64,000 nucleotides of DNA from Cerrena zonata (lineage: Eukaryota > Basidiomycota > Agaricomycetes > Polyporales > Cerrenaceae). Positions 1-11,772 of the stretch are shown piece after piece; positions within the stretch are counted from its first letter, which is position 1; every line of letters begins with the position of its first letter. Both the position numbers and the translations under genes were made by a program. The stretch is taken from contig JASBNA010000113.1 of NCBI GenBank assembly GCA_038087015.1, positions 1 through 64,000 of the forward strand, written 5' to 3'. The notes under the pieces are model-generated. The model was not told where the DNA came from, did no database searches, and saw nothing but the letters and a program-made list of their open reading frames with translations.

Positions 1-2916
1 ACAATCGATCGCGGGGGTCCGGAGGACGAAAAAACGAAATCATGGAAGAGGCCTGGCAGGGGCCTTTGGGTTTGGGGGTAGGAGTAAGGAGGGAGGCCTC
101 TGGGGGCTACAAGGCCGGTACGGGACTACAGGCAGAGGAGGGAGAGACAGAGGAGAGAAGGGAGAGAGGAAGGGAGAGAGACGAGGGCGAGGAGCGAAGC
201 GGCCGCGGCGAATGGGCCAAAAAAATTCCGCCTGCGGCGCATCTCAAAATCTTTCTCTCGCATGCTCCCTGCTGCTCGTTTCCAAGATTTTGTTCTCTGC
301 ATATTTCCTGTTTCCCTCTTCTTTTTGCACTTACCTTATCTTTTATATCTTTGATATCCATTTTTACCTCTATCCTCCACGTCTGTTCACAGGATGAACA
401 TTGTTACCAATATCGAATGCTACCAATTAACTCATAGAAATTATTTACTATATAATAGATAAAAACAGACGATTTGTTTCCGACCTCAGACGTTCTACTA
501 AATCTATTGTTACTTTGTATAACTTAAATGTAGATACTTTCAGCTTTTAATTCTCTGACAATGTCATTGCTAAGGCTTTAGTAAGAAAGTAGCCTTTCGA
601 TCATTCAGCAAGGTAGAACTACTTTTTCTTTCGCTGCTTGGTCTCTACTTCGTATATCATCTAATATTCCATTACTGATTTTGAATTGATGAGCTAGTTC
701 AGTATGTTATTCTTTGAATTTAGTTCTTATATCTTCTATTTAATTTCTGAAACGATTGTGATCTCAAAAACCTGTAGTTATTTCAAAATATACTAATTAA
801 CGAGTTGTTTGCCAAAAATGTCGTAAAGAAATGCATCTCCATTTTAAATTTACTTTTGAACTTTACATTTGAAGATGTAATCACAATTTTATTAAAAATT
901 AATCCTTAACTAGAAACATTTCTTATATTTCTTCTCAACAAAACATTGATGTATTTAGAACTTTATCCCTTTAAAAGTGCTGATTATATCTTCAGGCTAT
1001 GCCTATTGTCTTAAGTTAATTTGGCTAGTACAAATCAATCAAAGTTCCTTCATTCTTTTATTCTTGTAAAATAATTTAATTTCACTTTCTATCATAGACG
1101 AATGGGATGTTATTTTCGTCGAAGATATAACCGATAATGGTCTCATTTATGCTTTTGCACAAATCTCCTCAAAAATAGTATAATGATCATTGTTTCCACA
1201 TTCCTTTAAAAGAGCTTCTCTTGATGTTTATATAGGCCGGAAGACCGACTTTCTTCTCAAAGTCTCTCCTGAAGAATATGAATTCAAGAGAAGAGAAAAT
1301 GAAGAAGACAACATAGAACGAACGCCCAACTATACCCAGTCGTTGACAAGCGAACTCCAACTAAATTACTACTCCCCATTTTGAAATTGATAGATAAAAA
1401 CAGCTCAATAACGTGAAAGGCGGCAAATCATTTCAAACGGGTCAAAGAAGAGAGTTTTTTTCATTAGTTTCCATGATGAGCCTTAGAATACGATGTAACT
1501 AATTTAGAAACTCGTAATTATGATTAATAAGTTGCGTTGTTCGATTATAAAAAATTCTTATTCTAGGTTTTTAATATGTCATGCTCTAATTGATAAAGGT
1601 AACGGTACTAATTGTATCAACCTGAATAAATTGACACTTTGAGCTAGTTTTTTGTACCGTGTTTGGACCACTCGGCTGTTGTGTTTTTTTTTTTTTTTTT
1701 TTTGCAACAGAGATAACCAGAAGTCTCATTTTTTGCAACAAATCTGACGAACAAGCGGGCATCATGATTTGGCACCGTGAGCTCGTATCTTCTTTTAGTG
1801 TATTTCATTTCTCAAGTATGAACTAATCAGTCACTACCATATCAAATAGCAATGTGTTAGGTTTGTTTTGGCGAATTGTAAATAATAGAAAATTCATAAA
1901 TATGTCGATTTTGAGCCTCTAGGATTTTATCCTGATATCTCATTGATTAATAGAACATTTTTGCTTTTGTTTAAAAATCATTCTGATCTAAATTGGTTGT
2001 CTTGATATTAGTCTGTAAGTGATTTTGGGCATTTTTTAGTATTGCTTAAGAAAACAGTTTGGGTAACGAAATTACCAGTATACGTAAATATAACATAAAT
2101 AGGATATGATACGTCCAAAGTGGAGACTCAAGAGATCGAGTATCAACTTCGAAATTCAGATTGTCCTTTTTACTTAGTAAGTATTAACAGCTGAAGTCTT
2201 TGTGGTTGTGTTGACGCCGATTGTTAAATGGTTCAAATTGACAAAGTATATGCTTAGCAAATTCAAAAACGATAAGACACGAAATAGACGTAGTACTTTG
2301 GAAAGCAGCTCTAAAGATGACATGAATAGTGGCAGTACACCTAAATCAGGTAATTATTATAACTGTCTTATGGATTATCTGATTGCCCTAAATCCATCAC
2401 CTCCTTTGTTACAATAATCGTCTATGCTTATACTCCCATCTTTGGTAACGAAATATATTATAAATATATCAATTGTCTGATGGTTGTGTATCATTACCTT
2501 TGCAGGTGAATCTTTCCTTCTAACAAAACCGAGGTTATCATTCTATCAAAATACATAGTAAGAGAAAGACAATTGGAGATCCCTCAAATCGCCTTTTCTT
2601 GTAATAAAAAGTTCTAGTGAAAATCTATCGGTTACAAGTATTATGAGCAACAGCTCAATAGTGTTTGAATAGTTGACCTTTGTCATTGGACGAATATCAA
2701 CAGAAACACTTACTTTTACGAGATTTTCAAAATTTTCCTTTCTGTTTTCTAAGATACTTAGGCAGAGAAATACATTAAGCTCCCTTTCTAGGCACGGCAG
2801 CGCCCTTATCAATTTTTAAAGGCTCTATAGCTAGCAGCTCTAATCGTACTTGGAAAGAAGTTATAAAGTCTGTCAATTCTCATAATGACTTATAGCCAGG
2901 ATGACTACATTTACTA
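1..2916. other. Gene-free left flank with decayed coding remnants
   Basis: No intact gene is supported here. Bases 1-240 are GC- and GA-rich, with a polypurine run near 130-200, unlike the AT-rich rest. On the minus strand about 600-780 a frame with scattered stops reads like a helix-turn-helix protein (ELAHQFKIS, then ILDDIRSRDQAAKEKV), possibly an old transposase-type remnant. On the plus strand 1090-1384 and 2200-2830 contain short protein-like stretches broken by stops (for example SLDVYIGRKTDFLLKVSPEE). A run of about 18 T lies near 1686. I infer a graveyard of old genes; no family is certain. Confidence 0.4.
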
Positions 2917-3245
2917 ATGTCTGAGAACTTCAACCCAGAAGATTATTATAGAATCCCTTATAGGGATAAATATGATATCATACGTGAAGGTTTAAATGAT
3001 AATATGTGTGCATTTATTGAAATGAATGGGATGACTATTCAGAAGAAGATGGTGATTGGCAAGCCTATAAAGGCATCAAATTATTAAGATTTAGACACGA
3101 TTCTGATACTTCCGTCCCAGAATTAAAACCCATAGAAGCTCTTGATGGGTACGATGAAAGAGTCGACTACTTAAGTGAGATTCTTGGATTGTGGGCAAAA
3201 ATTAATGAAGATTTGAATAATAATCAAAGTGATACAATTACCTAG
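2917..3245 (+). pseudogene. Frameshifted remnant of an unrecognised gene
   Basis: An ATG opens a coding-like frame (MSENFNPEDYYRIPYRDKYD) for about 37 codons. The protein-like sequence then continues in another frame (EWDDYSEEDGDWQAYKGIKL, then LDGYDERVDYLSEILGLW) to a TAG, giving about 108 residues in total. The first frame left alone stops near 3087. The sequence just upstream (from about 2818) also reads like protein but has stops, so the original gene was probably longer. The family is not recognised. The surrounding decay makes a true pseudogene likelier than a sequencing slip. Confidence 0.45.
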
Positions 3246-3503
3246 CTACATTTAACATATTTATCATTAAAAGTTATAATTCTGATTAAAAGTTATATTT
3301 GGTTCTTCACCTAATTATATTTTATAGTCAAGTAAAAGTATAACGGTAAGCTTTTTGCAATCAAAGATTCTATTTAAAACCAAAAGCTCTCATAACATAC
3401 CAAATAGTAATATGACCGAATTCTGAAGTGTGGTTAGGCTGCAAATGACCGGCAAATGCAAAAAGAGATGCTTATTCTAGATAGTATTATTTTAAATGAA
3501 ATT

Positions 3504-4842
3504 CTATTTCGGCTGATAGCTAGGAGGAGCAGGTTCTGAATTATTATTTGTAAGAATTATATTTGAGTTGAGACAAAGTTCATCAGTACTATCACCTGGA
3601 TGAATTCTAAGCTTCAAGTTTATTGATAATACGTTATTATAAGCAATATTTTGTGCACAGAAAGATTGAGTTAAATTGTCTGGTATTTCACAATTGATGT
3701 ACTGTTCTGGTAATTCAAGCATATGGAAATTTTCCCGGCTAGCAAGATGTTCAATTTTGGAGCTTATTTTTCGAAATGCATCTCCATCTCCATGGTAATC
3801 AGCCGGGGTGAAATCGTTCAAGTCTAATTGATAGTCACAGTCTTCGTCACGAAGAGTCCATTGTGAGTGCAATTCACACGCTGTCACAGCTGCAGTATAA
3901 TTTACATAACTCTTCAATGAGACACTAATATGGGTAATATAAATTTTAGCTTGATCCGGATTGGCTTCTTTCTTTGACTCAGCAAAATTTTCAAAAAGCA
4001 AGCCACGAAATGCTTCGGGCGTGATTGGAATACCTAGAAAGATACCTATCTGATTCTTCAAGTTGGCTCCCTTTTGAATGATTCTCTCAGTAATTCCCTT
4101 TTCAGTCTGGATACTTTCTCCAGACTTAAAAGACATACCGTATTCAAAAGGGATCTTAATACATTTATGAGAGACCAATTTTTTGAAAAAATTTCTTTCA
4201 GTGGATTCGATTGGTTTAAACTTTAGTCCTGGTGACTGATGTCTTAAATGATGGAAGCAAAAAGCCATCTCTGTTCAGAACGTGGGATGAATCAATCTTT
4301 AAACCTGTCCCTGAAGGATGAAAATTAATCCTTTCGAAATCGGACTGAGTTTTAGAAAACCCCGAGGTTTTATGCGCTACCCCAACCACGGCATATTGGA
4401 TACTAGCAAAATCTTGCAAGTTATTATGGCAAAATGAAGGTGGTAACCTGAAGCCAGAGCTTTCATCTGGGATTTGTATTGAGAAATCATAGTAATAGCT
4501 TCCTGTAGTGAGAGTATGCTCATCACTACTCAAAGCATGCTGAATATCTGGAGGTGGGAAAACTTTTAAAGGAATCTCGATGAGTTTTATCGGTATCGCT
4601 ACAGAATTAAACTCGCTTAGTGCTTGAGCTCCACCTTCCGTCCGCTGAACCGTCCTATGATTCTTGGTTATTGAAGTTCCTTCAAATTTAACAATAATAT
4701 CACGAATATCAGCCTTATCCGAGACTGAAACAACCACCGTACCTGAAACAACATCACCGTAAGTATAATCTCTCCTGTCGTCTTTGAGAACTATATTCAA
4801 TTTCATAGACCTCATCGTTTCCCATTGGCCGTCAAATTGCAA
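3504..4842 (-). CDS. Arrestin-related trafficking adaptor, one frameshift
   Basis: Two overlapping reading frames together make one arrestin-fold protein of about 450 residues. The upstream part (208 codons) has the arrestin N-domain pattern (YTYGDVVSGTVVVSV, then IVKFEGTS). The downstream part holds the C-domain and ends in PAPPSYQPK, whose PPSY is a PPxY motif of the kind that recruits the Nedd4-type ubiquitin ligase Rsp5. ART proteins link Rsp5 to plasma-membrane transporters to trigger endocytosis. The frame changes once between 4216 and 4268, equivalent to one extra base. The conserved C-terminal half argues for a recent change or a consensus error. The exact S. cerevisiae counterpart is not clear. 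Confidence 0.7.
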
Positions 4843-5747
4843 AACTTCAAAAGACTATCCATTTCTTTATATAAGGCTCGTACTTTTACCCTAGTGCAGG
4901 AAAGAATGACGAAAACAGTAATAAAGCCTCTGCGCCGCATATTCAGTCATGAAAAGCCTTTTGCGACCATTAAAAGAGACTAAGTTCCTTGTTGGAGTCT
5001 CGAGACGTGCTAACAGGGTCATTATCTTATCTGAAGAGGTCAGAGAAGTGTTTCCGTCGGCTTAAGTAAAAGTGCCGGTTTGGATCTATCAGTAGTACCT
5101 TATCCATTGACCAGATGGGGCTGCGTGATTGGCTAGTAGTGACTTCGACAGAGAGTATGATCAATACAAGAATCAGAAGACTATCAGGAACTCTCATTCT
5201 TATTGGTACGATCTAATTTGACGTATATGAACTAAAGGTATATGTAACACACCAAGAAAGACTGTTTAAAATGGTTTTGTTTGGCTGGAATCTTACATCT
5301 TTCGTTCTTCTCTCCTTGTTCTTTTAAATCTTGTTATGTGGAGCAAGATGGGTAAAATCCAATTAAATAAACTATACAAATTCGGATCAGACTCCCCATT
5401 AGGACGATAACCCCAGTATGTATACACAGTGCTTCAGATGAAATTTGGCCGGCCCGATCCGAATGAGTCGAGGTAACGTGGAAAGACATCACAGACGATT
5501 CTATTACTCCACCACCACAACCACCACCACAATACTCCTTGAATGATAATCGTTAGATGCCATCTAACTAAAATAAATTTCGCTTAATGGCATTAATTGG
5601 TCAATGAAACAATACCAAATTGCAAAAAAAAAAGGATTAGCAGCCACACTTATCCTCTCACCGCACATGATTGCAAAATTGGAAAAGGTATATATATCTT
5701 GCAAATAGGATTCGATTGATAATGAACATGTTGCTTCAACAGACCCA
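4843..5747. promoter_or_regulatory. Intergenic region, divergent promoters
   Basis: About 900 bp separate the divergently transcribed arrestin adaptor and arylsulfotransferase-family genes. A TATA-like run (GGTATATATATC) lies near 5687, about 60 bp before the arylsulfotransferase ATG. A CCACCA-type microrepeat lies near 5509-5531. No gene is seen. Confidence 0.5.
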
Positions 5748-7418
5748 ATGAAGTTATCATCAATCTCGTTATCTTTCGCTAGCTTGCTAGCTGTTGCAAC
5801 TGCTGATTGGCAGTACCGTTCAAGACCCGACTTGTCTCCCCCACAATTGAATATTACTATTCCTCCTAAAGATACCGCTCCTGGCTACTTATTCTTAGCC
5901 CCATATAGCGGGTTTGCTGATATTGGCACAACCCATGGTCCCCGTCAATCGGCACCTTATATTTTCACCGACAAGGGTGAATTGGTTTGGTCTGGGTATA
6001 CTTACTTTTCAATTTGGGCTGCAAATTTTCAGGCTGGTAAGGTTAATGGTAAAGACGTGCTTTTCTCTTTTGAAGGTAGTCACAATCCTAATTATGGTCA
6101 TGGCCATGGTCATATTACTTTCTTGGATCAAAAATATCAAACAGTTCACGAATTGAGAGCTGGTAACCATAAACTCCTTGACAAACACGAGTTTCATATT
6201 ATTAATGAAAGAACCGGTTTGGTTGAAATATATGATCCAGTTCCAATCGATTTAACTCCTTATGGTGGTACTCCTGATCAACAATGGATTGTTGATGCCA
6301 AAGTGCAAGAACTTGATATAGAAACCGGTGAAGTTTTATTCCAATGGTCTTCCTTAGAACACATTCTGCCTCATGATTCTGTTTTACCAGTTTATGAAGG
6401 TCAACCTGGGTTCGGTTATAACTCTAGTGATGCCTGGGATTATTTCCACATTAACTCTGTTGATAAAGACGAGAACGGCAATTATTTGATCTCAGCTAGA
6501 AATGCTGCTTCCATATATAAAATTGATGGTAAGACGGGTGAAGTTATTTGGAAATTAGGTGGGTTACCTGGTGTTACCTCTTCAGATTTTTCTACTAAGG
6601 ACAAAAACTTAACTTTCTCTTTCCAACATCATGCCCGTTATTTGTCAACTTCAGAAGATGGCTCTCGTCAAGTCATTTCATTGTATGATAATTCTGCTCA
6701 TGGTACTGAAAATAAAGATGGCCGTGAAAAAAATTATAAGAAGCAGTCTAGTGGAAAGATTGTGGAAGTTGATACTAAGAATTGGGAAGCTAAACTCTTA
6801 TTTAACGGACCAGCTCCGGACAATTTGTTGTCTAAATCCCAAGGTTCTACTCAAGTCTTGGAAAATGGTAATGTTTTAGTTGGATGGGGCTCTGAAGGTG
6901 CTGTTTCCGAGTTTAATCCAAAAGGTGAAGCCATCTTCCATGCTTATGTTGATTCCGGTGAATTTGGTCATCTTGCTCAAAATTATCGTGCTTTCAAATT
7001 TGACTGGCATGGGTATCCTACCGAAGATATTGCTCTTTATAGTGAAGTCACAGAAGACGGACATACTATTGCCTACGTCAGTTGGAATGGTGATACCGAA
7101 ACGAAAAGTTGGAAATTTTTCAGCGTTGATGAAAATGGAACGAAACACTTCCTCGAAGAAAAGAAAAAGGCTGGATTCGAAACTCTGATAAAGTTTGACA
7201 ATAAGAAACATTCTAAGATAATTGTTGAAGCATTTGATCATAATGGTAAGGCCTTAGCTGCCTCTACACCAGTGTTTACCCAAAAACAAATCTTACCCTA
7301 CAAAAAGGAATCAAGCAATGATCAAAGGATTGAAAAGTTAGAAAAAGAAGTCGGTCTTTTAGAATCAGCTTTAAACTATTTCGATTGGAGAACCCATAGA
7401 TCTTCTTACGGGTTCTAA
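5748..7418 (+). CDS. Secreted arylsulfotransferase-family (ASST) protein
   Basis: A 556-residue protein with a classic signal peptide (about residues 1-19, hydrophobic and ending ATA before DWQ). It is followed by a fungal arylsulfotransferase-like beta-propeller domain over most of the length (for example PGYLFLAPYSGF, HGHGHITFLDQ, the HHARYLS region and VLVGWGSEGAVSEF). This family is common in filamentous fungi and patchy in yeasts. Activity on phenolic sulfates is known for bacterial members but unproven for fungal ones. Several NxT/NxS sites fit secretion or vacuolar delivery. The C-terminus ends in a short coiled-coil-like helix (RIEKLEKEVGLLESALNYF). The gene is intact, with a TATA-like element 60 bp upstream. 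One in-frame CTG falls in EHI-PHDS. Confidence 0.85.
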   Translation: MKLSSISLSFASLLAVATADWQYRSRPDLSPPQLNITIPPKDTAPGYLFLAPYSGFADIGTTHGPRQSAPYIFTDKGELVWSGYTYFSIWAANFQAGKVNGKDVLFSFEGSHNPNYGHGHGHITFLDQKYQTVHELRAGNHKLLDKHEFHIINERTGLVEIYDPVPIDLTPYGGTPDQQWIVDAKVQELDIETGEVLFQWSSLEHILPHDSVLPVYEGQPGFGYNSSDAWDYFHINSVDKDENGNYLISARNAASIYKIDGKTGEVIWKLGGLPGVTSSDFSTKDKNLTFSFQHHARYLSTSEDGSRQVISLYDNSAHGTENKDGREKNYKKQSSGKIVEVDTKNWEAKLLFNGPAPDNLLSKSQGSTQVLENGNVLVGWGSEGAVSEFNPKGEAIFHAYVDSGEFGHLAQNYRAFKFDWHGYPTEDIALYSEVTEDGHTIAYVSWNGDTETKSWKFFSVDENGTKHFLEEKKKAGFETLIKFDNKKHSKIIVEAFDHNGKALAASTPVFTQKQILPYKKESSNDQRIEKLEKEVGLLESALNYFDWRTHRSSYGF

Positions 7419-7814
7419 ATATATGAGTATGTTAATCAATAAATGAGAGTATATTCAATGAACTTCTGTGGATTTGTCATTGCCTTGTAACTGTAGTAGC
7501 ACTTCTCAAAAGTTCAAGTTTGATGATAATAGGTAAATATCTGAGTGTTGCAATGTTAAAATCACTAACTCTTTGGTGTTTCAAGCAAAAAAGTTGAAAA
7601 AATGCAAAAAATGCAAAAATTGCAAAAATCAAACTTTTTTTTTTCCCTTTCTTTTTACAACACCAATTCAATACATAGTATCATAGAAATACACTATTAT
7701 GAGAGAAAGATTTAGGCTAGGCTTAAAGTAGACGGTGTGATCCATATCAATGTAATTATCGGATCTTCATTCAAAATTGGTCGCAAATTTTAACCCAAAG
7801 CAGAATTGCGAAAA
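7419..7814. other. Intergenic, A-rich microrepeats
   Basis: Nearly 400 bp with no gene seen. Around 7597-7633 there are repeated TGCAAAAA units next to a T-run. Confidence 0.5.
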
Positions 7815-8577
7815 ATGATTGTGAAAGTATTTAAAGGATCGATTTATCAAATCAAATGGAACAACGTGTCAATTGCCAGCACTATGTCAGTCAATCCCCA
7901 GATCAAGGTCTTCTCAGTCAGTAATATAACAAAAAACACTCCGAACCTGGTCTTTCCAGTTTTGTTGTATAAAAATGTATTGACGGAGGAAATGACGAAT
8001 CAAAGTATACCTGAAAAAGAAAGACAGCAAAAGGTTGAAGAATTCTTTAATGAAAACACTTGGAGAGTAGAGGTACGTTGAGCATTTTTGTATTCAAAGA
8101 ACTGACGAATATTCTAACATTTAGGCAACTTTTCCATGTATAACTGAGACGCATTATCATCCAAATGTTCATGAAGCATATGCGGTAATCCAAGGCTCGT
8201 CTACGTTGATACTTGGGTTGGATGTGAGAAACATTCCCTCTAAAATGAGTTCTGATCAGCTTGAAGCAATTGAGAAGAAGATTGAGATTCAGGTCGAACT
8301 TGGTGACGTTATCGTAATACCGGCAGGTGTATCTCACTGTTCCAAAAACTATACAAAGAATTATCGATACGTTGCAGCTTATCCAACTAACGGTGAAAAG
8401 TATATATCTGTTGGGAAGGGACAAGTTGAAAGAAATGAAGGGAAATATGACAACCACGATGATATAGAGCAATCAATAAAAGCCGCTTTTCCCTTAGGAG
8501 ATCCAGTTTGCGGAAAGGGTCCTGGGTCATTGGTTGATATTTGGACAGACAAATTAAAGCCAACTACAATGATCTAA
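7815..8577 (+). CDS. Cupin-fold protein with a 52-nt intron
   Basis: Joining 7815-8072 and 8125-8577 gives 236 residues. The intron starts GTACGT, has a CTAAC branch-type sequence and ends TTTAG, in phase 0. Without splicing the first frame stops a few bases into the intron. Exon 2 carries both cupin motifs. Motif 1 is THYHPNVHEAYAVIQG (metal-binding HxH and E). Motif 2 is GDVIVIPAGVSHCSKN, a perfect G(x)5PxG(x)2H(x)3N. Such single-domain cupins bind a metal and serve as dioxygenases, isomerases or sugar-binding proteins, so the substrate cannot be told. The ATG at 7815 is the first in frame. It converges on the histidine phosphatase downstream. Confidence 0.85.
8073..8124 (+). other. Spliceosomal intron in the cupin gene
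   Basis: 52 nt, with 5' GTACGT, a TTCTAAC branch-type element at about 8112-8118 and 3' TTTAG. Removing it keeps the reading frame (phase 0) and joins two halves of one cupin protein. Confidence 0.85.
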
Positions 8578-8633
8578 CGTGAATTATTTGTCTATAATTA
8601 AAGCTATATGAAATTAACTACTCAAAAAAACAC

Positions 8634-9617
8634 CTATTCTTGACGGGTACCTTTTACCACAACCGGTATCATACCTCCCGTAGGAATTGTATAGGCTCTA
8701 TGCCCAATAACACTTAAAAATGTTTTTATGGTTCCACCGTGAGAAGTGATGGATATCACTTGATCTTCAACAGAATTGGATTTATGATGTTCTTCATCCC
8801 AATATTCATTAAATAATTTTTGTAAAAACCCGTTTGTACGCAAACATTGTTCGTCTGCAGTTTCTTGTCTATCATCAACGTATAAATTATCATTTTCTTC
8901 AAACCCTGGTTCAGTGATATATCCATATTTCCCAAAACGTTCCAAAATCTTAGTTTTAGTAGATCTTTTATTACAGATATGAAATCCAATGATCTCTCTA
9001 ACATTTTCAACGATCAAAGGTTGAGCACCTTTAGGGAAAATATCATTCCATGTTATTAACAAGGTATTACAGGATCTCTGTAACGGTGAAACAATGAATC
9101 TTGAAGGAACTGGAGCACCTTTAGACAATTGTTCTTTCCAAGCTTGATTATTTTCTTTTGCTTGATTTTCACCTAATTCTGTTAATACCGGGTCTGGTCC
9201 ATAAACAAGGTCCCCATCATTTTCTAATGCATGCCATTTTCTCCTCCACTCAGCAGATCCATATCTTTCAACAACAACATTATGATTACCTTGACCATGA
9301 CGCGCCAAAAACAACATTTTATAAATTTCATTGTCCTGAGCTTGGTTATTCAATTCATTCAATTGGCTTACAAGCTCAGACCACGGTTTGGTAATACCAA
9401 AGTCACTTTCCGCGTAATTAAATATCAAGTCATCGGTATCAAGATCAGATTGTTTGAAGAATCCTGGAACGGATTCAAACTTCCATGGATATTTAAGTTT
9501 TGATTCCAGATCTCTTTCTTGACTTAGTTCTTCTATCTTTTGATGGTAAAGAGGTATTCTTTCACTACCACCCCTTGCATCTGCATAATCTTGTTGTGTG
9601 GGTATTAGCAAGGACAT
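8634..9617 (-). CDS. Histidine phosphatase (phosphoglycerate-mutase superfamily, PMU1-like)
   Basis: 327 residues from the chosen ATG. The signature MLFLARHGQGNHN holds the phospho-accepting His, and a second catalytic His lies in ITSHGGTIKTFL. The core layout (RxRHGxGxHN, then PLQRSCNTL, then the late SHGG) matches the yeast PMU1-type branch rather than true glycolytic mutase. The substrate is unknown. The frame stays open upstream to an ATG at 9764 (376 residues). I prefer the ATG at 9617 because relatives start near the YPWKFESVPGFF segment and the extra 49 residues look like untranslated leader. The protein is likely cytosolic. Confidence 0.8.
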   Translation of the reverse strand: MSLLIPTQQDYADARGGSERIPLYHQKIEELSQERDLESKLKYPWKFESVPGFFKQSDLDTDDLIFNYAESDFGITKPWSELVSQLNELNNQAQDNEIYKMLFLARHGQGNHNVVVERYGSAEWRRKWHALENDGDLVYGPDPVLTELGENQAKENNQAWKEQLSKGAPVPSRFIVSPLQRSCNTLLITWNDIFPKGAQPLIVENVREIIGFHICNKRSTKTKILERFGKYGYITEPGFEENDNLYVDDRQETADEQCLRTNGFLQKLFNEYWDEEHHKSNSVEDQVISITSHGGTIKTFLSVIGHRAYTIPTGGMIPVVVKGTRQE

Positions 9618-9960
9618 CTTACTACTATTTCTCCCTTGGAATTCAAAAATGCTCTGTAGAAAAGAAAAGATGCTATATTTAAGTCGGTCCTTCAGATTTC
9701 GGCTCATAAAATTTATTGCGCACAATTTAAACATCAACGAACTCCACAATAATTTTGGCATCAAATAATACCAGAGGTTTTATGAAGCTACAAACACCAG
9801 TTTCCTGAAGATACTACACCTCAAATATATATAAAATATTATTATTAACATTTAAATTTCGTAAAAATTCATAAAAAGAAATAATGATTAAAAAATAAAT
9901 AAAGAAGAAAAGAAGAAAAGAAGAAAAGAAGAAAAGAAGATGCAAAAAAAAAAGAACCCA

Positions 9961-11772
9961 TCATGATTTCGTAAATAAACCGGTATGTTCGATATTTTGG
10001 ATTTCGTTACTCTTATTGGTATCCAATTTATATAAGTTTCTATTTTCATGAGTAAGGGCATCTGATTCAGCTCTTAACTTGGCCAAGACGAATTTGTGGG
10101 CTCTATGAGCAGGTAATGAACGATCAAACAATTTATCCATATCTTCAAGGGCAATCCCTTTAGTTTCAGGAATGAAAAAGAAAACAAAAGGAATAGATAA
10201 AGCAGCCAAAGCAGCAAAGAAAAAATAAATCCCGTATTGCATTGATTCAATCATTCTGGTAGTGAATCTTGACATTATAAAAATAGGAATCCAGGAAACT
10301 GCAGCATTAATTGCTTGAACAAAAGAACGGATATTTTGATCGAAAACTTCACTACCAACGACAAAAGGACCACCTGACCAAGCAAGAATGAAAGAGGCAA
10401 TCCAAAGATACATAAAAACAATGGCAGCTGTACCACCAGGGCCAGCTTCAACACCTTCTTTAGTTGGATCATTAACTTTTAAATAAGCACCAATATACCA
10501 AAAACAAATTGAACATACAAAGGAAGAGCACATGAAAGCCTTACGTCTTCCAAAAGTATCCACAATAAATAGGATATAGATAAAAGTACAAACGAATTTC
10601 ACCACCCCGAATAAACCTGTTGAAAAAAGGGTTGAATTAGTACCTTTAACTCCCAAATTTTGAAAAATAGTAGGAGAATAATAATTAATAGCTTGAATAC
10701 CCAAAAAGTTCTGGAATAAGAAGAGACAACACGTTAAACATAAGCGAAATAAAATTTTATGATTTTTGAAAAAAACTTCTTTGAAAGGATCCCATAATCC
10801 AAGACCAACTTTTATATTTTGTAAATCGATATTTTCTTTAACTTGATTGACTTCATAAATAATATATTCATCGTCTTCAGGTAAATTTCTAAACCAGGTT
10901 AAATTTTCAATTGCCTTATCGTATTTACCAATACTGAATAACCAACGAGGGCTTTCTCGCATGACAACACTACCTAATAAGAACAAACCACTAGGAATAA
11001 GCTGGATTGCAAATGGAATAAACCATTGTTTCTTAGAAGAGGATATGTGCGAGTCAACCCCATAATTAATCCAAAAACCAACCAAGTCACCTATACGCCA
11101 ACCAATTTCATAACATGCAATCAATCTTCCTCTTTCCGCTGGAGGAGCTATTTCACTCAAATAAACTGGAGTTAAATTAGTTGAAAACCCGACACTCAAT
11201 CCAGCAAGCACTCTTCCAACGTATAAAGGTGCTAAACCATTTGCCTTCGAAGCGGCCAACATAATAGCAGAACCTGCAGTAATAGCAACAGCCGCAATTA
11301 TAAGAGAAATCTTTCTTCCCAAGTAATAGGAAAATGGATATGATATTAAAGCACCAAAGAAACAACCAGCGTGGAACACCGAAATAATATTCGATATGAT
11401 ATTATTTGCTTCAACGCTTGATTTCCCATCCAAGCCAAATTCCAGCTTGAAAGAATCAAGAGCAACGGTTCCTCCAATAAAACCCCCATCATACCCTATA
11501 ATGATGGCAGCAGACGATGCCAAAAATGCAGTCACGTATATTCTCCAATTATAAACCTCACGGGGCGTAGGACGTTCTTCTACTCTTTCAAACAACTTTT
11601 TCAACATTAACGTATCCTTAACATTTTCATAAAAGCCCTTCAGCTTTTCTTTGGAATGGGAATTATAGTTTTTTATAGATATGGAAGCATCTTCAATCTT
11701 CGACTCGATACTGTTTCGATTAGATTCAATATGGTCAAGCGTACTTCCTCCTTTATTACTCGACATTTCCAA
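9961..11772 (-). CDS. MFS sugar/quinate-type transporter
   Basis: A 603-residue sugar-porter-family permease. It has a cytosolic N-terminus of about 75 residues, then twelve membrane segments with family signatures GYDGGFIGG (helix 1), LGRK, GRVLAGLSVGF, RESPRWLF, FGRRK and the C-terminal PETKGIALEDM. The N-terminal RPTPREVYNWRIY lead-in resembles quinate permeases and related Candida HGT-type carriers more than the yeast hexose transporters, so the substrate could be a sugar, polyol or quinate. ATGs at codons 1 and 3 are both plausible. The upstream region carries Mig1-like sites, which fits glucose repression. Confidence 0.85.
   Translation of the reverse strand: MEMSSNKGGSTLDHIESNRNSIESKIEDASISIKNYNSHSKEKLKGFYENVKDTLMLKKLFERVEERPTPREVYNWRIYVTAFLASSAAIIIGYDGGFIGGTVALDSFKLEFGLDGKSSVEANNIISNIISVFHAGCFFGALISYPFSYYLGRKISLIIAAVAITAGSAIMLAASKANGLAPLYVGRVLAGLSVGFSTNLTPVYLSEIAPPAERGRLIACYEIGWRIGDLVGFWINYGVDSHISSSKKQWFIPFAIQLIPSGLFLLGSVVMRESPRWLFSIGKYDKAIENLTWFRNLPEDDEYIIYEVNQVKENIDLQNIKVGLGLWDPFKEVFFKNHKILFRLCLTCCLFLFQNFLGIQAINYYSPTIFQNLGVKGTNSTLFSTGLFGVVKFVCTFIYILFIVDTFGRRKAFMCSSFVCSICFWYIGAYLKVNDPTKEGVEAGPGGTAAIVFMYLWIASFILAWSGGPFVVGSEVFDQNIRSFVQAINAAVSWIPIFIMSRFTTRMIESMQYGIYFFFAALAALSIPFVFFFIPETKGIALEDMDKLFDRSLPAHRAHKFVLAKLRAESDALTHENRNLYKLDTNKSNEIQNIEHTGLFTKS

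Noticed and set aside
42..437. 131-codon open frame at the left edge
   Set aside because: It is GA-rich low complexity followed by an AT-rich hydrophobic tail, with a second overlapping frame on the other strand and no recognisable domain.
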